Assembly (NCBI GenBank): GCA_016929815.1
Contig: JAFGIC010000058.1
Span: 1-6,146, forward strand
From: Deltaproteobacteria bacterium
GTDB taxonomy: Bacteria > Desulfobacterota > DSM-4660 > Desulfatiglandales > HGW-15
Reading direction: 5' to 3'
Length of the DNA stretch: 6,146 nucleotides
The notes beneath the pieces were generated by a model, which was given only the letters and a program-made list of their open reading frames with translations, ran no database searches and was not told where the DNA came from. This document shows positions 1-4,071 of this stretch, piece by piece. The translations under genes were made by a program, and so were the position numbers. How positions within the stretch are numbered: position 1 is the first letter of the stretch; the number at the start of each line of letters is the position of its first letter.

Positions 1-598
1 GCACGGAAACCAGGAAAAGCCCGAACCAGATGAGAAAGAACTGCAGTATCTCGGTGAATATGGCGGAGAGAAGACCTCCGAAGGTGATATAGACACCGAT
101 GACAGCCGCGCTTACCCATATGCTCATGTTCAGATCCCAGCCGAGTATTACGTAAAAGACCAATGCCATGAGATAGAGGTTTATGCCGGACATGAGCACG
201 GTCATTACGGCAAAGCTTACTGCATTCAGTATGCGCGTCTTTTCGTCAAACCTGAGGAGCAGGTAGCCCGGGATTGAATGGATCCTGGAGCTGTAATAGA
301 AGGGCATCATATAGATGCCAAGGAAGAGCATGGCGGGTATGGCGCCGACCCAGTAGAAGTGGGATACGAACATCCCGTACTTCATGGTCCCGCCTGTCCA
401 CCCCAGTATCTCCAGCGCCCCGAGGTTGGCGGAGACAAAGGCGATGCCCGCGACCCAGGCGGAATTGCGTCTGCCTGCCTCGAAGAAGTCCTCCTTTGTG
501 CCCATGAACCTCTTTAGATACCAGCCTATACCCAGAACTGCTGCGAAGTAGATAAGGATAATCAACCAGTCAATGAAACTCAGCGTAATTGTGTGCAT
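1..598 (-). CDS. Sodium:solute symporter (SSF family), N-terminal part
   Basis: This is the first 199 residues of an inner-membrane Na+-coupled transporter of the solute:sodium symporter (SSF, SGLT-like) family; the gene runs off the left edge, and full-length members usually have about 500-600 residues. Visible signs are a first membrane segment at about residues 8-27, the small-residue-rich broken helix SANLGALEILGW at 56-67 (the SSF Na+/substrate core, compare SNIGAE in SglT), further hydrophobic segments at about 82-102, 128-151 and 158-177, and a family signature GGLLSAIFTEILQ at 174-186. The signature has Glu183 where most members have Asp. The ATG at 596-598 is supported by a good Shine-Dalgarno sequence seven bases upstream. 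The gene follows a secreted GH3 glycosidase in the same direction, so a monosaccharide released by that enzyme is the likely substrate; this is inferred from context. Family assignment is firm, substrate is not. Confidence 0.9.
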   Translation of the reverse strand, partial: MHTITLSFIDWLIILIYFAAVLGIGWYLKRFMGTKEDFFEAGRRNSAWVAGIAFVSANLGALEILGWTGGTMKYGMFVSHFYWVGAIPAMLFLGIYMMPFYYSSRIHSIPGYLLLRFDEKTRILNAVSFAVMTVLMSGINLYLMALVFYVILGWDLNMSIWVSAAVIGVYITFGGLLSAIFTEILQFFLIWFGLFLVSV

Positions 599-605
599 TA
601 GAAAT

Positions 606-613
606 CTCCCTTT
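606..613 (-). promoter_or_regulatory. Ribosome binding site of the symporter gene
   Basis: Read on the minus strand this is AAAGGGAG, with seven bases between it and the ATG at 596-598. It supports that ATG as the symporter start. Confidence 0.7.
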
Positions 614-617
614 CTTA

Positions 618-630
618 AAAGATGATCTTT
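618..630. repeat. 13-bp palindrome AAAGAT-G-ATCTTT
   Basis: Two perfect 6-base arms flank a single central base, ending about five bases upstream of the symporter ribosome binding site. With a one-base centre it is a poor RNA hairpin, so if functional it would more likely be a protein-binding site on DNA. AT-rich palindromes of this size also arise by chance, so the regulatory reading is tentative. Confidence 0.3.
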
Positions 631-656
631 CCTGCCTCTCTCATAATTACCTCTTT

Positions 657-670
657 CCCCTACAGAGGGG
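657..670. repeat. Short GC hairpin CCCCT-ACAG-AGGGG
   Basis: A 5-bp stem with a 4-base loop lies in the leader between the GH3 and symporter genes. No T-run follows it on either strand, so it is not a standard terminator. Together with the CCCCC/GGGGG hairpin at 774-786 it gives this gap a repeat-like look. It could be a degenerate copy of a dispersed C-rich/G-rich palindromic repeat, which is inference. Confidence 0.35.
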
Positions 671-696
671 GACAGAATAAATGCATTCTTAAAGTT

Positions 697-739
697 AAAA
701 AAGGAGAACGCCCATACAAATAGATTAATCTGCTCCTTT
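697..739 (-). terminator. Possible weak intrinsic terminator between GH3 and symporter genes
   Basis: On the minus strand a 7-base arm AAAGGAG (from 739 to 733) pairs with CTCCTTT (from 706 to 700), which runs straight into six T residues (702 to 697). The loop of 26 bases is long and itself contains the 10-bp palindrome AGATTAATCT (722-731). The stem-plus-U-tract layout fits a rho-independent terminator or attenuator after the GH3 gene, but the stem is short and the loop large. It would reduce, not necessarily abolish, read-through into the symporter gene. Confidence 0.3.
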
Positions 740-764
740 CCTTGTGCCCTGCGCCTTACGCCTT
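737..764 (-). repeat. Degenerate heptad repeat tract, AAGGCGT type
   Basis: On the minus strand there are four 7-base units in register: AAGGCGT (764-758), AAGGCGC (757-751), AGGGCAC (750-744) and AAGGAAA (743-737). The first two differ at one base; the rest decay progressively. It is non-coding and lies between the GH3 stop and the symporter start. Its 3' end overlaps one arm of the possible terminator at 697-739. Confidence 0.5.
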
Positions 765-773
765 TTACTTTAT

Positions 774-786
774 CCCCCTTTGGGGG
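774..786. repeat. GC hairpin CCCCC-TTT-GGGGG
   Basis: A perfect 5-bp all-GC stem with a 3-base loop stands about 36 bases after the GH3 stop. On the minus strand it is followed by ATAAAG, not a T-run, so it lacks the tail of an intrinsic terminator, though it could still stabilise the 3' end of the GH3 mRNA. It resembles the C-rich/G-rich palindromes dispersed through some environmental anaerobe genomes; that comparison is from memory. Confidence 0.4.
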
Positions 787-795
787 CAGGGGTGA

Positions 796-823
796 GGTGA
801 ACTGTGAACCTTTAACCTCGAAC
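796..823 (-). repeat. Degenerate heptad repeat tract, GTTnnnn type
   Basis: On the minus strand four 7-base units all begin with GTT: GTTCGAG (823-817), GTTAAAG (816-810), GTTCACA (809-803) and GTTCACC (802-796). The first unit starts on the last base of the GH3 stop codon, so the tract abuts the coding region. The last two units differ only at their final base. It is a second heptad tract, with a different unit and phase from that at 737-764. Confidence 0.5.
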
Positions 824-3153
824 TACCTTTTGTATTTCCCCGTCCTTTCATCATTTATCACCCCTGACCAGTTCATGCCGAAGCCGAAGTCATAGATGTT
901 CCCTTCGGAGTCCATGTGACAGAGCATGTCATGGGGCACATCCTCGAATTGCTCTTCAACCGTCTTCATATCCGCCGGCATCTGCATGGGCAGGAGGCCC
1001 GAGGGTTCCGCCGCTCCTGAGAGGATGTCAAGGACAGCCTGGTCCTGAACATTAAAATTGACCACAATAGCATCCGCTGCCTTCTCGAATTCTGAAAATA
1101 CCATGGGATTTGATACGGTGACCGAAACAATAACAGGTTTGTCTTTCATCAATTTTTTTGTGTTCAGGATCAGGTCAAGGTCAGTTCTGTTTGATGCAGC
1201 GACCGTCTTCCCTTTGTAGGTGCGGTTTGTTGATTTTTCAAATGGGTCTCCGCCTGCAATGCTGGGGTCTCGTGCAAACTCAGCATTGTATTCACTGTAC
1301 TGGAGGCTTATGGGGACATAGCCGTTTCCTCCGGCCTTCACGTCCTCGGCGCTGTAACCGCTCCCTGAATCCGGGCTGTTAATAAAGACAAGGGCGCAAT
1401 CGGCCTCATCGGGATTGTCCGTCACAAGAAAATATCTTTTAAGGAGTTCGATGTCGACGGGGTAATCCACCTTTTCCTCTGTAGCGCCGAAGCCTAAGAT
1501 GCCCTGGTTTGCGGGCTGGAACCTCAGGGGGACATGCACCTTGACCGACTCCTTCAGGGGAAGGGCGCTGTTACTGTTCTTCAGCATGACTATGGATTTC
1601 AACTGGGCATCATAACCCGCTGCCATGAACTCCGGCCTGCCCACGGTGTTCTTGCTTTTCTCGATATCGACATAGGGGTTTTCAAAGAGCCCGACCCTGA
1701 AGATGTTTTTCAGGAGCCTTACGGCAGACTGCTCAAACCTGGCGCGCATAAACGCCTCGCCGTGTTCCTTGACCCCCTTTTTATAGGCCTCGATAACAGG
1801 TCCTGCGCCGTTGTTGCCGCCGAACTGATCAACACCCGCCATGATCACTTTGAAGTGACGGTCAACCACCGAGATGTCCTCCACGCCCCAGGGCCTTCCG
1901 TTAAAGGAGTCAACAGCGGTCTCGTCAGCTGTTATCACCCAGTCTGTGCATACAACGCCGTCATATCCGTAGGTCCCCCTGAGGAGGTCTGTGATGATGT
2001 AGGAGCTGAAGCTGTTGCCCACGTTTTCCCTGATTTTAGTATCTATATTGTAGGAGATCGTGTAATAGGGCATGACCGCGGAGGCAGCGCCTGTCTTTCC
2101 TTCCAGCTTGAATGCCCCCTCTGTAAAGGGTTTGAGCTGGTCGGCCAGGTTATTGCCCGGATAGACCGCATATTTGCCGTAACCGAAATGGGCGTCCCTG
2201 CCTCCCTCCTCAGGACCACCGCCCGGCCAGTGCTTGACCATGGCGTTTACGCTTGTGTAACCCCAGCCGTTTGCGATCTCGTTATGGCCGTAGGATGTCT
2301 GGAACCCGTCAACATAGGCCCTGGCCATGTCCGAGGCAAGCTGAGGGTCCTCGCCGAAGGTCCCTGATATTCTGCCCCAGCGGGGTTCTGTGGCAAGATC
2401 GACCTGTGGTGACAGGGCAGTAGCAATGCCCAGGGCCCTGTATTCCTGCGCAGCGATCTGGCCGAACTGTCGCACCATCTCAGGATCGAATGTGGCGGCC
2501 ATACCCAGGGAGCCCGGCCAGATGGAGATCGTTCCTCCCGCGCCCGCATTGTATTCGGCGCTTGCTGTGGCGCCGTGACGTGGATCGGAGCTGTTGTTCG
2601 CGGGGATGCCTAATCCAATACCCTCTACCATGGCCTGAACATTATTATTCCATTGCGCCGCGATCTCAGGGCTATCCACGCTGGTGACCAGTATGTGTCT
2701 GAGATTGTCATCCTTCAGGAACTTTATCTGCTGGTCGCTCAGGTCAGAGGCCTTTGCCCCGCTCTCCTGAAATGATTTTCCGTTGTAGGTCCCGGCAAAG
2801 GGGCCGTCGGAACCTGCAGGGATGGACTGATGCAGACTGTAGAGCATAAGACCCGCGATCTCTTCGATGGACATCTTTGACGCGAGGTCCTTTGCCCTGT
2901 CGTCCGTGGTCCTGCGCCAGTCCTCATATACATCAAGCTTTCCGTTTTTGTTTAGGTCCTTAAATGCGAACCCATGAGCAGTTATAAGGCCGATACCTGA
3001 TGTTGTTGAGTATCCAAGGGTCTGTCCTCCCTCGTTTGTAACGAGCCTGATGGCGCCGTTTTCAATCTCGGACCATTTTTCTCCACAGCCGGTTAAGGTA
3101 AGACAAAATGAAAAAAGGCACATAAGAAATGAAATTAAAATAATTTTTTTCAT
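823..3153 (-). CDS. GH3 family beta-glucosidase-like lipoprotein
   Basis: This complete 776-residue protein is an exo-acting glycoside hydrolase family 3 enzyme that removes sugar residues, probably beta-linked glucose or xylose, from oligosaccharide ends with retention of configuration. Residues 1-23 form a lipoprotein signal peptide with lipobox LTGC (Cys23 acylated); Gly24 follows, not Asp, which favours outer-membrane sorting in proteobacteria-like hosts. The (beta/alpha)8 domain spans about 85-490 with SDPRHG (189-194), EPRWGR (256-261), GEDP (267-270), KHWPGGG (307-313), RDAHFG (319-324) and GVVCTDW (399-405), where Asp404 is the expected nucleophile. The GH3 C-terminal domain follows from about 510 (IVMLKNSNSALPL) to GLLP (719-722) and ends at YDFGFGMNW (754-762), so no fibronectin-type domain is present. 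An EF-hand-like loop occurs at 66-77. The ATG has a ribosome binding site five bases upstream. The symporter gene 224 bases downstream probably takes up its product. Family is certain; substrate is inferred. Confidence 0.95.
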   Translation of the reverse strand: MKKIILISFLMCLFSFCLTLTGCGEKWSEIENGAIRLVTNEGGQTLGYSTTSGIGLITAHGFAFKDLNKNGKLDVYEDWRRTTDDRAKDLASKMSIEEIAGLMLYSLHQSIPAGSDGPFAGTYNGKSFQESGAKASDLSDQQIKFLKDDNLRHILVTSVDSPEIAAQWNNNVQAMVEGIGLGIPANNSSDPRHGATASAEYNAGAGGTISIWPGSLGMAATFDPEMVRQFGQIAAQEYRALGIATALSPQVDLATEPRWGRISGTFGEDPQLASDMARAYVDGFQTSYGHNEIANGWGYTSVNAMVKHWPGGGPEEGGRDAHFGYGKYAVYPGNNLADQLKPFTEGAFKLEGKTGAASAVMPYYTISYNIDTKIRENVGNSFSSYIITDLLRGTYGYDGVVCTDWVITADETAVDSFNGRPWGVEDISVVDRHFKVIMAGVDQFGGNNGAGPVIEAYKKGVKEHGEAFMRARFEQSAVRLLKNIFRVGLFENPYVDIEKSKNTVGRPEFMAAGYDAQLKSIVMLKNSNSALPLKESVKVHVPLRFQPANQGILGFGATEEKVDYPVDIELLKRYFLVTDNPDEADCALVFINSPDSGSGYSAEDVKAGGNGYVPISLQYSEYNAEFARDPSIAGGDPFEKSTNRTYKGKTVAASNRTDLDLILNTKKLMKDKPVIVSVTVSNPMVFSEFEKAADAIVVNFNVQDQAVLDILSGAAEPSGLLPMQMPADMKTVEEQFEDVPHDMLCHMDSEGNIYDFGFGMNWSGVINDERTGKYKR

Positions 3154-3158
3154 AATAA

Positions 3159-3164
3159 CCTCTT
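3159..3164 (-). promoter_or_regulatory. Ribosome binding site of the GH3 gene
   Basis: On the minus strand this reads AAGAGG, five bases upstream of the ATG at 3151-3153. It fixes the start that yields the lipoprotein signal peptide in preference to Met11. Confidence 0.65.
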
Positions 3165-3173
3165 AATATTTTT

Positions 3174-3200
3174 TTGGCAGTTGAGTAACTAACCTGCCAA
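3174..3200. repeat. Inverted repeat TTGGCAG / CTGCCAA in the GH3 leader
   Basis: Two exact 7-base arms (3174-3180 and 3194-3200) are separated by 13 bases, ending about ten bases upstream of the GH3 ribosome binding site. In RNA it would form a stem-loop just before the translation start; at DNA level it could be an operator with half-sites two helical turns apart. On the minus strand the T-run is missing (As follow), so it is not a terminator. Its right arm overlaps the first GCCAATT copy. Confidence 0.4.
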
Positions 3201-3222
3201 TTCGGCCAATTATCGGCCAATT
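3196..3222. repeat. Three GCCAATT direct repeats upstream of the GH3 gene
   Basis: Exact GCCAATT copies start at 3196, 3205 and 3216, that is 9 and 11 bases apart, close to one helical turn each. The second and third copies share a longer CGGCCAATTAT-like context. The array lies immediately downstream of a possible -10 box for the GH3 gene, which is where an operator could block transcription. No function is shown by sequence alone. Confidence 0.45.
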
Positions 3223-3223
3223 A

Positions 3224-3251
3224 ATTCTATATCCATATTTAATCCTGAAAT
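3224..3251 (-). promoter_or_regulatory. Possible sigma70-type promoter of the GH3 gene
   Basis: On the minus strand TAGAAT (3229-3224) matches five of six -10 consensus bases, and ATTTCA (3251-3246), 16 bases upstream, matches only three of six -35 bases. Transcription would begin near 3216, giving a leader of about 60 bases. The poor -35 together with the overlapping palindrome at 3249-3266 would suit a regulated, activator-dependent promoter, but such weak matches are common in AT-rich DNA. Confidence 0.25.
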
Positions 3252-3266
3252 ATTCAGTTGAATATT
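3249..3266. promoter_or_regulatory. 18-bp palindrome, candidate operator for the GH3 gene
   Basis: AATATTCA-GT-TGAATATT has two perfect 8-base arms around a 2-base centre, the size and symmetry typical of a site for a dimeric helix-turn-helix regulator. It is centred about 105 bases upstream of the GH3 ATG and overlaps the edge of the possible -35 box. An overlapping smaller dyad, CTGAA-ATA-TTCAG, shares its left arm. No regulator gene is visible in the window. Palindromy is certain; the operator role is inferred from position. Confidence 0.45.
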
Positions 3267-3355
3267 GTTTATGAAATAAAGAGATCATATTGACATAGTT
3301 ATTTACCTAAGGACATATTCTTAACACATATCATTTTCTATAACGAAATGAATTC

Positions 3356-4069
3356 TCAATAGATCCAATTCTCATGGCTGACCGGCAAACGATTTAACTG
3401 GCTCCGATAGAATTGCCATTTCGGCATGAAGTGTTCCATCAATGCCGTGAACCTTGTATTGTGCGTTGGTTCAAGTAAATGCGTCATTTCATGCACAATA
3501 ATATATTCCAGGCACTCCTTTGGCTTTTTAGCTAGATCGGTGTTTAAACGTATGCTGGAAGAATCATAGTTGCAACTTCCCCATTTGGTCTTCATGTGCT
3601 GCACAAAAAATCGGGAAACCTTGACCTTCATAAGTTCTTCCCATTTTGCAATCAGCAAACGGGCTTCCTGTTTGATTTGGCTTCGATACCACTCCTCAAT
3701 GAAAGACCGCCTCTTATTTTCGTCTGTTCCGGGTCGCACACGCAGTATCATCCGTCTATGCCGTAATTCAACCGACCACTTTTGTGACTGTTCGGATATT
3801 GAGAGTAAATATCGCTTTCCCCAGATATAGTGGCTTTCTCTCTCCAGGTATTCCCTTCGTGTTTCCCGTTCCTGCTCCCGGAATTTTTTTTGCTGCTTAC
3901 TGATCCAACCAAGTTTGGATACTGTAAATATTCTTAAGGTATCAAGCTTCATACGGTGTGGGGCTGAAATGCTTACCCTTCCGTTTGGCGGATGTACGCT
4001 TAGATGGATATTTTTGATATCCTTAAAAACGACGTCAACAGTAATATCTCCAAGTTTAATCTGCCTCAT
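3356..4069 (-). CDS. YgjP-like (DUF45) zinc metallopeptidase
   Basis: This 237-residue protein belongs to the YgjP-like/DUF45 group of M48-related, SprT-like metallopeptidases and is probably cytoplasmic, with no signal peptide or membrane segment. Counting from the ATG at 4067-4069, the zinc motif HEMTH lies at 193-197 (ligands His193 and His197, catalytic Glu194) and the likely third ligand is His203 in EPTHNTRF. The family motif KTKWGSC (160-166) and a following SIRLNTDL stretch are present. The N-terminal half is a basic beta-rich domain plus a helix-rich, highly charged segment. The frame also opens with TTG at 4073-4075, overlapping the hsdR stop; ATG is preferred because TAGGGA lies nine bases upstream of it but only three from the TTG. 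The ATG is two bases after the hsdR stop, so the two are almost surely co-translated. Members often sit beside hsdR; their substrate is unknown. No convincing terminator follows. Confidence 0.9.
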   Translation of the reverse strand: MRQIKLGDITVDVVFKDIKNIHLSVHPPNGRVSISAPHRMKLDTLRIFTVSKLGWISKQQKKFREQERETRREYLERESHYIWGKRYLLSISEQSQKWSVELRHRRMILRVRPGTDENKRRSFIEEWYRSQIKQEARLLIAKWEELMKVKVSRFFVQHMKTKWGSCNYDSSSIRLNTDLAKKPKECLEYIIVHEMTHLLEPTHNTRFTALMEHFMPKWQFYRSQLNRLPVSHENWIY

Positions 4070-4071
4070 TA

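Noticed and set aside
274..517. Two overlapping plus-strand open frames within the symporter region
   Set aside because: The minus strand encodes a clear SSF transporter here; the plus frames give low-complexity Arg/Pro-rich translations typical of shadows.
674..689. Dyad AGAAT-AAATGC-ATTCT in the symporter leader
   Set aside because: The stem is only five AT-rich base pairs; too weak and too common in such sequence to support a functional call.
1534..2367. A 277-codon open frame on the plus strand inside the GH3 gene
   Set aside because: It lies fully antisense to a certain GH3 coding region, shows no recognisable domain, and long antisense frames are common opposite moderately GC-rich genes.
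3290..3319. Plus-strand TTGACA (3290-3295) with a CATATT -10-like box after 18 bases
   Set aside because: The -35 is perfect but the -10 is weak, and it would fire antisense into the 3' end of the metallopeptidase gene with no plus-strand gene to serve. In AT-rich DNA this is likely chance, though an antisense RNA cannot be excluded.
3320..3355. A terminator after the metallopeptidase gene
   Set aside because: Only weak AT dyads are seen (for example TCATTT/AAATGA around 3331-3351), with no GC stem and T-run, so no terminator is called.
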